This document shows positions 44,361 through 57,200 of a stretch of 64,000 bases of DNA, piece after piece. Origin of the DNA: Triops longicaudatus (Eukaryota > Arthropoda > Branchiopoda > Notostraca > Triopsidae). The notes beneath the pieces were generated by a model that had not been told where the DNA came from, searched no databases, and saw nothing but the letters and a program-made list of their open reading frames with translations. The DNA lies in contig JAGQDJ010000085.1 in assembly GCA_022885665.1 (NCBI GenBank), positions 1 to 64,000 on the forward strand. Reading direction: 5' to 3'. The translations under genes were made by a program, and so were the position numbers. Each line of letters begins with the position of its first letter. Position 1 is the first letter of the stretch.

Positions 44361-47300
44361 TGCTGCTTATTCAGAACGTTAATACGACTTGGGCGTTCCA
44401 AAAATGACTAACAATATTTCTGTCTTTCTATTTCTCCCTCCCTTATTTTAGATCAAATCGTTTCTTTAATCCTCAATATGGGCGTATCATGTGGTTCAAA
44501 AAGAATTAAGCGTTCTTGTATCTCGTTCCACACCTGAACATATATCTCAAGTGGTACAAAAGCTCGTATTTACGTCAGAGATTCCCGTAACACTAAAGTA
44601 ATTTCCCAGCCCCTGTGGTTCGCTCCCCGTATGCAAATCACACGCACACACACCTACACATAGACGCACAGTTGGTCCACAGGTGGGGCTCATAAGCAAA
44701 GCACACACGCCGATACACAATTGCACGTAAAGTAACCTGAATCTTGCCTCAAAACGTGTTTGCTAACGAGCGCCGAGTAATTTCCACATTGTCTCGAAGT
44801 AGTTTTTGCAATTAAATACCCACAAACGCGCCAGGAAGAAAAATACAACTCTCTTTCTTTTCCACTCTGAATAACACACTGAAGGGGAGCGAGACTATGG
44901 CATTTATACATAAAGATTTCCCTTTTTCGAAGACCAGCCAACCGTGCTTTGAATTCAGCATCCTTCATGACTCTCTCTTCCTCCTTTTCTTCTTGATTCT
45001 CTTGTCTCTCATCTATTCGCCCTCTCTCCCTCTTGGGTTTCTTCACCTTCTTAAACCTTGCCCCATTACCTGGACATAATGTAAGGATCGATCATTTTCA
45101 GCTTAAACCAAAGGTTTAAACCCTTTTCCTAACGCAGACAAAAACAAGAAGGGAAAATTTACATGAGAACTGGTTCAGCAGACGCTTATCGTAACATATT
45201 CAAAAAAATTATAAACGCTGCCAAAGCTTCGTAGCGAGAGAAAGCAGTCTAATTCGTTTTACGAGCACCAGGAGTAAGAGTGGTTCCCGCATAAACCTTT
45301 TTCCAATTCAGTTTTCCGGTACTTATCTGCCACACCTCCTCAATCTCCCGACCAAATCAGATTTGGTTGCACTTACCTATTCTGTTCTTCTAAAAATGAA
45401 AGAAATGCGTAGTGCGCTTCTAAACAGGTTTTGCTACTTAATAGATCTTAAATTACACGTTGTGGAAAGCAAGACACCTCAAATCCATCTGTTCCACACG
45501 CCAAGCGTTACTGAACCTCCTCAAAACCGAAAAAGCTACTCAAAATAGTAATTTTTGGCTATCATGAACTTAATAAAATTAAGTGCTGCTGAGCCAGTAA
45601 GAGCACGTAGGGTAAAACTAGGCCAATACGGATTTATGTTCGTAATATTGTAAAATTTTTTGCGCCTAAGTTTCACACCACTTCCTCACCCTGACGTCAT
45701 TAAAGGAAACCAAGGTTACCATTGACGTCATGAGGAAAGGGCAAAGTAAAGCAATAGTATGGTTTCTGGCGTAACCCAACAAGTGGCAATAAGTTCGAAA
45801 CTTTTTATGACAAGTTGCTAATCCGTCTCGTATATTTGCATTTAATAAATCGTACCAAACAACTCCAGCGAATTCTGACAACGGTGGCGGACGCGGGGTG
45901 AATGCAGGGTGGCAGGGATAATACTACTCGCATTGATGGGGGGTTCCGTCCCAAAATCTAACGTGACCCATATTATTTGTTCAAAGGCAAAATTTTTTAT
46001 ATATGTAGGTACTCGAAAAAGTCTTTTTTAAAACAGTCTTTGTTTTCTGCGAATTAACAAAACAATAGATTCTCGAGAAATAGTTGACAGAAAAGTAATA
46101 AATAGTTCTTCGGGTATGGCACAAAAATACAAACGGAAATTACTTAGCAATAAATTACATAGCAATAAATTATATTAAATGAGTGCCCTTGCGATTAGTA
46201 TGCTACTGTAGGACTGGGAAAAGCCGACAAATAATACGAGCAAAAAACTGCACTGCAATAATCCTTCAATGTGTGCGGGATTTGTAACTGCGGGGCTTGG
46301 CATTGGCGTCTGTGGTGTATGCATGCGATAGTTCTTGACGCGTTTTGGCGCGTTTTTATAGTGCGTATCCTTGACTACAGATATTCACTTTATAGGTAAC
46401 TACTTTCTTGAGCTGCCAACGAACGCTGTGCCAAATAACGAGGGTTCAAATCTGCCTGATCGCATTATTTGAAGAAGTTTTTAGTTTTAGTAACTCCACA
46501 CATGAAAAAAAGTATGAAAGGGGAAGTTCGTGAGAAAACTACCCTATGTTCCTCCTTCACTAATCTCATATAACCAAGTTTGACAGTAATAAAAAATCAC
46601 AGTACACTACTAATGTGTAATATGAAAATTTGAAAGAATATTAGCTGTGGTTCGTTTCATGTAAAACTTTATGTTTATCGACCATTCCAACCTATTTACT
46701 TTTCAAATGTTAGACCGTCCAATAGGTTCGAGTAGAGATATTTCGAGCAGAGATATTTCGAGCAGATTTCATCCCTCCTTACTGAAAAAAAAGAACTTGA
46801 ACTTTAAACTGGAAAAGTGTTCCGAAAACGTACAGAGTATTCGTTTACAGATTTGTAAATAAATACGATGGGTCAATTTAACCCACTTTTCCTGAGACAT
46901 CTCTTAAGCCTGTCTAAGCCTCTACTACCGAAAGAGCTGTTGTAACGAACTTAAAAAAAAATACAATTTAATTAAGCATTTAATTTAATTTAATCGAGTA
47001 AAAAAGTCGAACAAAATTAAGCTCTTCATATAATACAGAAATGAAAAGGTCAAAACGACTAAAAAACTCACACGAGCTAACTATTACAATTCGCCAAACC
47101 CCCAAAGTTCCCCTCGAGAAAAGTTTCGTGTGCACGAACTTAACATTCGATGTAATAGCACAAGCGTGCGTAAAACGTATTTATTTATTTTTTATCAACT
47201 GAAGTTTTTTCATTGCTTTGCGTCGGCTTATTATGCAGACTCTTAGCTTATCTCATTTCTCGAAACTGAGAAACTAGTCTCGTACTTATTTTTTGCGTTG

Positions 47301-47695
47301 TTCCTGGCGCACCCAGAACGGCACAAATAATTTTTTTTTTCACCTAGAGGCTAGAGTTGCTGGAATCTGTACTGCAAGGCCACACTCTTTGGTGTGCATC
47401 AACATGCACTTTCGTCCGTAAAATGCCACTTTTACACCCATATTTGAGCCCGGGGCTTTGTTTCTTAGTCAGAGTGCCATAACAGTTTTCACCCCGGTTT
47501 AATACACAAATAAAATTTGTGTTGCTTAAGATCTACATACACCAGTTTTCACGATTCTTTCTGTCGTTAAACAGAAATTCTTCATCTAATTTAGGTTTTA
47601 CGGATCAGTTTCAGAATAGTTCCAAGGAATGTTGCTACGGTATTATCAGCGATTTACGATTATGAAGTGTAGATTCGAGCGCGACGAAAGAAAAA
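44361..47695. other. Intergenic region with weak ORFs
   Basis: No gene recognised. A minus-strand open frame at 44690-45075 starts with a charged coiled-coil-like stretch (ERGRIDERQENQEEKEEERV) and could be an exon, but I found no partner exons. A paired TGACGTCA element lies at 45692-45730. Confidence 0.35.
45692..45730. promoter_or_regulatory. Paired perfect CRE sites (TGACGTCA)
   Basis: Two exact palindromic CREs at 45692-45699 and 45723-45730. They lie in a larger imperfect inverted repeat (TTCCTCACCCTGACGTCA on the left, TTCCTCATGACGTCA in reverse on the right). CREs bind CREB/ATF bZIP proteins. The nearest start codons are more than 1 kb away, so the target gene is unclear. Confidence 0.4.
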
Positions 47696-50408
47696 TTACG
47701 GAAGCGTTTTGAGGTCACAATCGGGAGAGACGCACTTAGATAACGTCATTTTTCTTCTTTCTTTTCTTACCTTTTTAGCTTCCCGAGGTGGAATGCCTTG
47801 ATCCGTTTCTTTCCGTCTGGTATTGCCATCTTGGGAATCACCTGCCTCGGCGTTCGCATCAATGGTCCCGCGCTGTGTGTCTTCATCGTGGGCCGCACCA
47901 CCACGGGAGGTATTAATTGTCAAGGTCACGTCTGCTTCTGTGATCTCGACTGGTAATGTGGTGTCTGATTCAGACAACGTCGCATCCATCTCTCCATCTC
48001 CTTCTCCCAGGCGCTGTTCTTCCTCTTCCTCACGTAGCTCGATTCCGGCATCTTCTTCTATACTGAGTTCTTCATGCCCGTTGCTGAGTCCGGTGACGGT
48101 GCGAATATCGATACCGATGCCGAGCCCAGGACCGGCTTCGAAAAAGGACCGCGTAACGGCCGGTGAAGGACAATCCACATCCAAGGTGCTCACGGAGCTA
48201 CAGGTACTGCAATCCGACAACCTTCGCGCGGCGCGGTGGTTCTCCACATCCTGGGCAAGGTGAAAAAGAAGATAAAAAGGAGACGAGACAACCTTTACTA
48301 CTCACAAGAATCGCACTCGACTTGGTTAAAAAGCTTTTCATGTCCCATTATCGGCAGTAGCGCTCAGCAGTGAACCCGGAACTAGTAAAAAGCTAATGAA
48401 AAGGCAAAGGCGCGAAATCTCACAATACATGATTGTTTACTAAATACAACAGAACCCTAATCTTGTCAATCGCCTCGGCCAAACTTTTTCTTTGTAAAAA
48501 AAGTGTTTTAAGCGTTGAATTTGGAAAGCTAATCCAAAGATAGCACGAGATTGTCCCATAGTGGCCTCACTAAAGTTTAATTAAGATTTACCAATACATT
48601 TATATTTAATTTGCCTCCACTTTTGTGTTCTACTCTAAGCTGATATTTTATTAATTGTAATAGTCCATGCTCCAATTTGCCATTTCAGGATCAAACGTTT
48701 CCTTGTCGTAATAATACAGTAGTAAATTGTACCACAGTACAATTTCTAGCGCAAGCCAAGTGTGGTTTCTACGCTGTGGGTGTTTGTGGTTTAGCTTTTA
48801 TCAACGATCCACTGGAAATTTTTAATTACTCAGACGTGCGACACGATTCCTGATATTAATTGAAGACTCAAAAGTTTTTAACTTGTCAGTCGTCTAAGAA
48901 TCTACAATGAATTTTCTTGATTTGTTCGAGCTTTTAGTAATGAATTTTAACAATTGACAAACCTAAGAAAACGATTTTTTTTTAATAGAAACGAAGCCAT
49001 TTCGCTGAGCAACTCACACAGTGCAGAAGATTACCTTTTATTTGTCATATATGGGAATGATAGCTTCAGATATGAATGATTTCGTCAGATAACAGAAGAA
49101 CTGAAGAACGAAAACCTTACGAAATAGCCCTTATAGTACACAAAAGAGATTTACTTATATGAATCTACGATGAATAACCAAATTTAATAACCTATTATTT
49201 GATTTATAATAGAACCTCGCTATAACGTACGAACACACATTGTGTTAGAGCCGATTATACGCAAAAACCAGTATTGAAAATAATGCTTTTCGTTTCGACG
49301 GGATATGTGGACTTGTACACAACAGCCGATTGTTCGTTATAACCCGTGTTCATTATAGCAAGATTTTGATTTACTACAACGTAAGTCATTTTCATTTGTT
49401 TTCGGTTCTTCAAGCTCCTGTACTGAACTATCGCGTGATTTTCCATTACTATTGCATTTTTTTAAATAGTCATGTGCGGCTGAACCGACAACCGGTTAGG
49501 TTGTGTACGAGTATGAGGGAGTTTAGTGTAATTGTTGCTATCTAAACGCAGTAGCTCACCTCCAACGTGAGGCCAGCTAGTCCTGGTAGTCCCAAACTGT
49601 CCCGCCTGTTGCTTCCAGCTCCGCCCTCTCGATCGTACCAAGACGATCGGTCTGTTTCGTATTTTTCCTCCGAAGCTTCTTTGGAATCTGGTGATTGTTC
49701 TTCCTCGAAGGAAAAGTCGCTAATTATCACGGAAGGTGTCATCCGGAACCTGAGTCGGGAAGAATGGCGCAGTTCCAGGTCGTCAAGTTCCGGAGGAGGT
49801 GACAAGGTATCAGATCCTAGTCCCGTATCACAACATCCACTGTCGCATGATAGGATGGTCGTCATTCGTGACATTCCTAAAACCAAGGCTGCTGGTGATT
49901 CCGCAGGAGATTCAACAAATGGATCACGTTCCGGTGACACAGACGCACATGAGGACGCAGAAAAAGGTTGAGAGCTGGCGCTGGTGGTAGTGGGAGTCTC
50001 CGGCGACGCCCGACAGCAGAGTCGGGAGAAGCGAAAGAAAAAGGAATCTCCAGGATGCGTTGAGGCATCCGCCACGTCCGCTTCATCACAGGTCACGGAA
50101 GCTAACTGCGATGCTGACGTCACCAAGGAACTCATACTCTGGGATCTACTGCAAGAAACCACTTGTTAGCAAACCAAATATTTGGGAAAAATGACAATGT
50201 TTTACCTTCGGCGTACTCGGGCTTTCCTAAACACGCTTTTGTCTGACTTGAAGCCTGCCATGCCCCCACCGCGTGTCTTGTTTCCTATAGCAGCCATCAC
50301 CGAAGCGTCTACATACTCCGTAGTGACCGTTTGCCACGTGGGCGGGGACTTTTTCATACACAAGGCTTTCCATAAGCTCGTCGCGTTAGCTACGTTCACT
50401 TCTGCCAT
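47696..50408 (-). CDS. Unrecognised Ser-rich/acidic protein
   Basis: No family recognised. Exons are 50408-50206, 50148-49560 and 48250-47696, giving 448 aa if translation runs to the TAA at 47698-47696. The N-terminus (MAEVNVANATSLWKALCMKK, then TWQTVTTEYVDASVMAAIGN) looks globular and ends in a basic patch (FRKARVRRSRSQSMSS) with phosphorylation-like RxxS sites. The middle is Ser/Pro/Thr-rich with a cysteine patch (FSRLCCRA, DSGCCDTG). The last exon is acidic (EEDAGIELREEEEEQRLGEG) with a basic end. No signal peptide or membrane segment is seen. The AAG/GTAAGA at 47772 could instead be a splice donor, giving a different C-terminus. The low-complexity nature suggests an intracellular regulatory or scaffold protein (inference only). 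Intron 2 (1.3 kb) hosts a MITE. Confidence 0.65.
49207..49373 (-). mobile_element. Pogo/Tigger-like MITE copy in an intron
   Basis: About 167 bp with inverted termini: left end TAATAGAACCTCGCTATAAC, right end (reverse complement) TAAATCAAAATCTTGCTATA. The internal sequence ACAATCGGCT, GTACAAGTCCACATAT and AACGAAAAGCATT (reverse complement) matches the copy at 59298-59473. No transposase is encoded. Confidence 0.75.
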
Positions 50409-50831
50409 CACTGTTGCTAACGCTTAAAGTATACTTTTCTTCTTATTTCTGCAGTTCACAACCACAGTTTTGCGCACACGTCACTGCGTAATATTCCTGC
50501 CACTAATAAATTAAATTACTGCTACCGTTAAATATAACCCGCACGTAGAGATCTCGAGAAGGGGCGTGGCGCGTGCCCTCATGACGTCTCCCAGGTGTGG
50601 CAACGTTCAATTTTGCAATGTTCATTTTCTGACTTCCCACGCAAGTTGTTACTATGGATTAGCGCCTAAAGAAAAAAAGAAAAATTAATACCACCGCAAA
50701 GCATGCATTAAAAAATAATGTATATATTAAAATGTAACACCTGTACCAAAATCATCCTACAAAAAAAAACTCATTTCTCGTGAAAATGAGGGTCTCGTGA
50801 TAAGTCCTAACAGATGTTACAGATTACATGA

Positions 50832-51206
50832 GAACAAGAGAAAAAAAAAGCCAAACTGGTGACTTTCGCCCTAAGGTATCAACAGCTTGGTTCTGCCAGC
50901 ACGGTAAATACAAACACATGGCTTATGAACACAGGCTCAAACCTCAGCTTTTACCATGTGGAGGGTGGTGCTAGAGCTAGGGCTGAAATGAACGTCGCAA
51001 TGCCAAGAGACGTAATCGTAGCCCTATTCTCTAAAAATTTCACAGTGACAGTGGCCACTGACGTAAATAACGGTTGGACAGAGGAATATCCATTTCCGAA
51101 ACGTCATCATTACGAAGTCTTATCACTGGGACAAACAACCGCATTTTTCGGGACGGTTGCACTTGAAAATGTAACAGGAAGGAAGAAAGCTTATGGAACG
51201 AAATAA
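50832..51206 (+). other. Unsupported open reading frame
   Basis: Open for about 124 codons, with a higher GC content than its surroundings and a plausible amino-acid mix (EGGARARAEMNVAMPRDVIV, FTVTVATDVNNGWTEEYPFP). There is no good start codon at its beginning, no recognised domain and no partner exon. It could be an exon of an unknown gene or chance. Confidence 0.2.
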
Positions 51207-54200
51207 CTGAATGAAAAAAACGCGGTTTTGTAAGCCCGTGCCCAATAATTGCAAATAATTGCCAAAAAAACTCTTTGAATTCAAGATCTGCTAATTTTTT
51301 ATAGTTTCTTTATACAATATAACGGAATAGGTGACTTCGACAAATAATTGTTGGTGTCCTGCAGTAAGATTTTCCGAGAAGACATGCAATTTACTATTCT
51401 AGCAATTGCTATTGCAATCTTTTTGCGAAATTTCAGGTTTGACTTACAAAGAAGTTTTAAAGCTTTGAGGTAGGAAATGACGAAAAACTTCTTATCCAGT
51501 AAAGATACGCATCATCCGCGTCAGCGATATTATCCGTTTCGACATTCTTAAGATGATTATCGGTTAAGTTAGAAGGAAAATCATGTACATTTCCTAAACA
51601 AAGGCTTTTGCGATAACCTACTTTTCAACTTAACAAAACCTTGGTGCCAACTTAGGTCAGGTTAAGTAACCTTGTCTTTATTTTCTAGATAAACAGCAAA
51701 TCACTTCCGCAGACAATTTGGGTACTGCAAAGTTGTGTTATGATTTACAGTCCAAAAATTGAGTTAATCAAACAAAAGCTTTGAATTCAAATCTTCAAGT
51801 CTTTTCATTTCGCGTAAAAATTAAGAAAATACAATACAACTATTCTATCACTTAGTTGTGCAGATGTGTACGTAGGACTGTTATTAGTTTTACTAATACC
51901 AGGTATCGTCTTAACGTAAGTCGACACTTGTTTGTTTGCTTTACAGTCGACCCACATAGTATTTGCGACATATAAGTCGGTGTTTTTTTACGCTATTGTA
52001 CGCTAGATATCTTGACAATATACCAAAGAGCTTTACTTATCCTACATAACAGCTCTGACGAATGGTCACAGTAGATGGAAAATCTATCGCACAGGAAATG
52101 GTTAATAGGATTGGTACGGTAAAACTAGGTCAAACCAGAAGTTATGTCAATTTTGAAATTCACCAATTACTCCTTATACATTGTATCTGCAGCTTTACGC
52201 TAATGCATTGCCGCATTGTCTGAATTTTTGAAAAATTAAAATAACCTATTGTACGTTACTCACTCTTTACCTTGAAAATAATGGCTATCTAATTGAAAAA
52301 CACCGAAAATAACGAGTAATCATCTTTTAAAATTGTAAGATTAAAACTCAATATTATCTGTCACACACAAGGAATACGGCCTCAAGGGAGGAATACAGGA
52401 CCTGTTCTTTGCATTTTTTATCCATTTAAATAACATCTTCGACATGAGCTTCGGTTTTATATGCCGCTAGCATGGTATTCATTACATTTTATTCATGCAG
52501 CCAACAAGCCTACAACCGCTTTGAGCGTAAAGAGGGTGTAGCCGGGTTTTTCCTCTTTTTTTTTTCTTTGCCGAACACAGATTACCATTCATTCCGCTGC
52601 GCGTGTGAAACCTTCAAAAACCTAAACAAGCAAGTTCTTTAAGACCTTTGATGCCTGAACAGTGACCCCCAAGACACATCCTACAAGGTTTTGGTGTCAA
52701 AAACATCTTAAGTTATTTACTTTCGCCGAAACGCGTGAAGAAAAAAGCTAAAATAAAACTTATGTTATTAAGGTTCCGCTGGATGAATGAACCATACGAA
52801 TTGCAAGGGCCACTCCGTAAGTGGAAAAACGGGTTACAAATGCAAACAAACTTGAGTGCCATGGGATGGGAGAAGCAACAGATCGTTTCAAACAAGACAG
52901 CAAACTGAAATATTACAACGAAAAAATGAAAAAAGAAAAAAGCCACAACTTGAATCCGAGAAAGGAGAATCAGGTCACGGGTACCAGACTCGCTCTTGTC
53001 TATTGTCTTTCAGCAAGTTAAATTTCAAGGTTTTCGGCGGTTCGGAAAAGCGAAGAAGACGAAACGGAACGCCGAAGAAAAAAAGCGAGAAGAAAAACTC
53101 ATATGTTTTAATGGTCCCTGTTTTAATCCCATTCGTCTTTGGCATGGCTTCAACACAGAAAATAAAGTCAACTTGTACTTGAGTGTATCCGTGTAGAGAT
53201 AAGCTATACGGTCTACACCCGCAAAGACTTACGTTTCCGCTGGATTCAAATGTTATTCCATTTCCTCTCCGTTTTCAGTCCTCTTACACTTTCAGTTCTC
53301 TTATTCCAGATTTCTCAGAGTTCAAAAACTGCGTAGTACTAACAACTGCTTGCTTATTAACACAGTAAAATCACTAACACTAAAATCGCCAAGTCACTCA
53401 AAAATTTCAATTAAAATAATTATTTTTTATTCATTTTTCCCAGACATGAAACGGTGCCATGTCCTGAGCATCAAACGCCACCAGTTCTGTCTACACAATA
53501 GTCAATAGTCGTAAACATCAGTCTTTGCTCCTGTTCGTGCTGAGTGGTCCAGAGTAACTGTGCCGCGGTACGTTACACTGCACCCGTATGTACTCGCCTG
53601 CCAGATTTCAGCGCTGAGGGGGCTGGTACTTCTCACTCAATACAAAACTCCCATTTCCCAAATGGAGCTACTCAAAAGTTCAAGCTACGAAACGCTGCAG
53701 GATTCCTTTACTGTTCGAGCTGAAAGTCGAGAACGTTGCCGAACTGTGTCGGAAACCACAATGTGTTTACTCACATAGAACACCTACTGACTTCCCATTT
53801 TCTCTAGCGCAGACCGCAGCACTAGTTTCACTCAAACTACGTAATACAACCAATACACAGAAACGAGCTGGTTGATTCTCAACTAGGAGTGTTTGAAAGA
53901 GAGCTGATTACATACAAGCTTAGAGAATGACTTATATATGGCAAAGGCCAGTTTCAAGATAAGCCACCTACCGACAAAATGTCAACGGTATAGGCACTGT
54001 TATGGTTGGACGATAATGCTAAGTATAATACAATTCATCTTTGTAAACTTGACATAAATTCAGCACACCTAGGTGGTATTAAGTATATTCACTTTCACTA
54101 AGCGTGAACCGTATGCTTTCCAATGGTATTAGCGTTAGGTGCTTTTCGGTTATACTCGCAAGTAAACATTCCTGAAAGTAATCGAGGCCTAATCGATATA

Positions 54201-57200
54201 ATTAATATAACGTAATTTAATGTGACTAAACTGGCCTATCTTTTGCATTAACTTTCCCAGGGCTTGGATACGCGCTTTAGGTCCGTTAAATTTGGTTAAA
54301 ATAATTTAAATTTAGTTACGTTTTGTTAGGTTAGAATGGAAAAACTAGGAATTGAGGACGGATTAACTTTAATAATATAAAAATATAAAAAATCATACAG
54401 AATTCATGTGTCAAATTTAAAAAGAATACAAAAATTAAAACTTACCTATAATTCTTTTAATCCCTTTATTTCTCCAACTTTTAGCATCCTATGCAACAAT
54501 ACAATTTCATTTTTTTAACGTTGCTGGAGTTAATATGTAACGAAACTTGCTTTTACTTTTAAATGACTCCAAACTAGCGAAACTGGCCTAACAATTCTTC
54601 TTAAAATTACTTGCGCAGAAAACGAAATCTTAATGTTCCAACTCAATTTAACATGGGTTTCAAAATTGGTTCGAATTTTGGATTGATTAATGATTTCTTG
54701 GATTTCCCGAGGTCTCGTGGCTATGTTTCAGTATTCTTAGCACGAACGATTGAGGACCCAATGAACTTGTGTATCGGCCCTTGTCGCATCACAGCCTCAC
54801 TTTATTGGGAGCGATCAACAGAGTAGCTGCAGGCTAGTTGATTGGTCCTGGTTTCTCCCAGGGCTGCGATCCTCATGTCACAACAGTAAAACATACACTG
54901 TACAATGTACAAGGATCATGTCAGAGCTATCCGGTAGCCTGTGCTTCACATGCTTGGACTTTTTACGTCTTACCTTCAACGAAGTTTTACGTCACTAACC
55001 TTCACCTTTCGGATGGACAACAGACGGTCTTTTTGTTTACGTTTTTATTAAATATTTTAAAGTGCATCTCATGCTATCTGCAATTTGATTTTCCTTAAAG
55101 GAAAATTGCGAAAAACACACGCTAGGATCGGTTTCATTATCGGCCTCCAAAATAGTTACCAACACACGATAAGGATTTCCATGCATAAAGGGAAGTAACA
55201 CGGGGTCAGTTTATCATTTATGGCCGCGGAGCGAAGCCTATAATATTGTACTCCCTAATTTGGAAATCTCGTCATATCCGTAGCTAGATATTCTTAGATT
55301 TCCTGCCTAATACCAAGCGCTTTTTTCGTTTACTGTTCTTGTGTCTGGAAAGTCCGTCATAAGCCGGCAGTGGTTTCGAGTTACGTAAGGGATGAAAATT
55401 ATTCCTATTACAATTAGTTACGGTATTAACATGCACCGGACACGAAAACACAAGAATTTGTAAAATCTTATCTTCATTGCTCTTACCTTGATTTCTTTTA
55501 ATGTCTTTGATTATTTTAAGTTTTTGTTTTTCTTGTTATACTTGTTATTATTTTACTGTTGACTGGTGTAGGTTAATTTAGACAAAAAATTAAACTTAGT
55601 GATAAATTTCAATGTCTATTAAGGGGTTACCTTAAGAAAAACCGCCTTTATCCAATTTTGGATAAATTACCCAGTTTGGTAAGCACTGCGTTTAAGGTTT
55701 AAGCACGTACTCAAAGTACGAAACACAACAGCATTTTATACGTGGTGCGTAAAGTTTAACTGACGATGTACTGTTTAGAGCTACGCTTCAAACTACGCAA
55801 AAACCTCTAAAACTTACGTATATCCTGCACGTAACAATGTAAGAACTGCTCGTACTGGACACGGCGTAAGTCTGGTCATGCATAATTCCAACAGTTTTAC
55901 GACTTTTGACGGAAAACGGTACCGTGTCTTTTACGATACTTCATGTTTGGTAATCAAGACTTGTTAAAGATTTAGGAGCCGCTTCAAAGGGATTTTCCAG
56001 TCTTTTCTGGGGTTTCGGCTCCAATGTTTGATGAGATGAACGAGTTTTCACTCTGAGTCAGTACATCCCAGACACTCGGCTAATCCAGAGCACGGGTAGT
56101 TACGGGAAATGTGCACTGAACTTAGTCACTACGTCTATTTGGTATAATTTGACTTTTCCCGAGAAAAAAGCTAACAGAGGATGAATGTCATTTGATGATT
56201 TAAGGCTCTTCACATGCATCCGACCTTTTCATCCAAGAATTTCAGCAATACCAAAACTCACGATGTGTTTCAAATAAAGACATAAAGATAACGTATAAGA
56301 AATCAAGGTTTTTCAAAGGAAAAACTTTTCTTAATTTATGTTTGTTTTCAAGTTTCCTCTATTACTCATGTGACAGTATAAGAAATATTTCTGCGAAACA
56401 ATATTTCTAAACTAAAGACAAAGTAAATTTCCTTTTCCATCGTGGGATGAACTTTGAGTAACTGCTAGATCTTTATTTCAAAATATTGTGCACTATTTTT
56501 TTCGGGGTCTACAAACTTTTGCTTATATCTCCCTTAGTTGCAGTTGTCCCGAAGTTGCTACAACGAACCCATATGTTTTTCCTTGCATCCTACTAAACAA
56601 CGTTTGAGATTCATTTTCTGAAAAAGCGCTGGACCAAATTTACCACGCACTTGAAGAAAGAAAAGAAGAGAGTAAAAGTGCAGCGGGCATATAAAGGATT
56701 TTGTTTCGTATCTTCTAGCTATCGACATTCATATAAAGGATTTTGTTTCGTATCTTCTAGCTATCGACATTCATATAAAGGATTTTGTTACGTATCTTCT
56801 AGCTATCGACATTCACACATACTCGACAAAATTTAAACTCTTCTCAGAATCTGACTGCAGGAGATTCGAACTTTCACACGCGAAACTCGATAAGCCGAGG
56901 TATTGTAAAATTATATTTCTTTATAGACTCAAAACTTTTTCTGTTGGCATATGCAATAAGTACTAACACCCCGAACCATGAAACTTCCACGCACTTTGAG
57001 AAGTTATGTGTAAAATAAATGAAAATCTTACAAAGGTTTGTCTCCATTGCTAGGCGATCCAGTAAAAAAAAAGAATAATAAAAAATAGAAATAATAATAA
57101 TAATAAATAATAAAAATAAATGTCAAATAAAAAGGAACAAGGACATAATAATAAGCATTTTCACGTACTACTGATATCGTACCATTCGAAGCACTTTATC

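Noticed and set aside
46390..46465. tRNA-like B box (GGTTCAAATC at 46443-46452)
   Set aside because: The flanking bases do not form a T-stem, no A box or acceptor stem can be paired, and no anticodon arm is visible.
52856..53182. Basic Lys/Arg-rich open frame in the gene-poor region
   Set aside because: Purine-rich sequence gives Lys/Arg/Glu frames by chance; it overlaps two other frames, with no domain or splice support.
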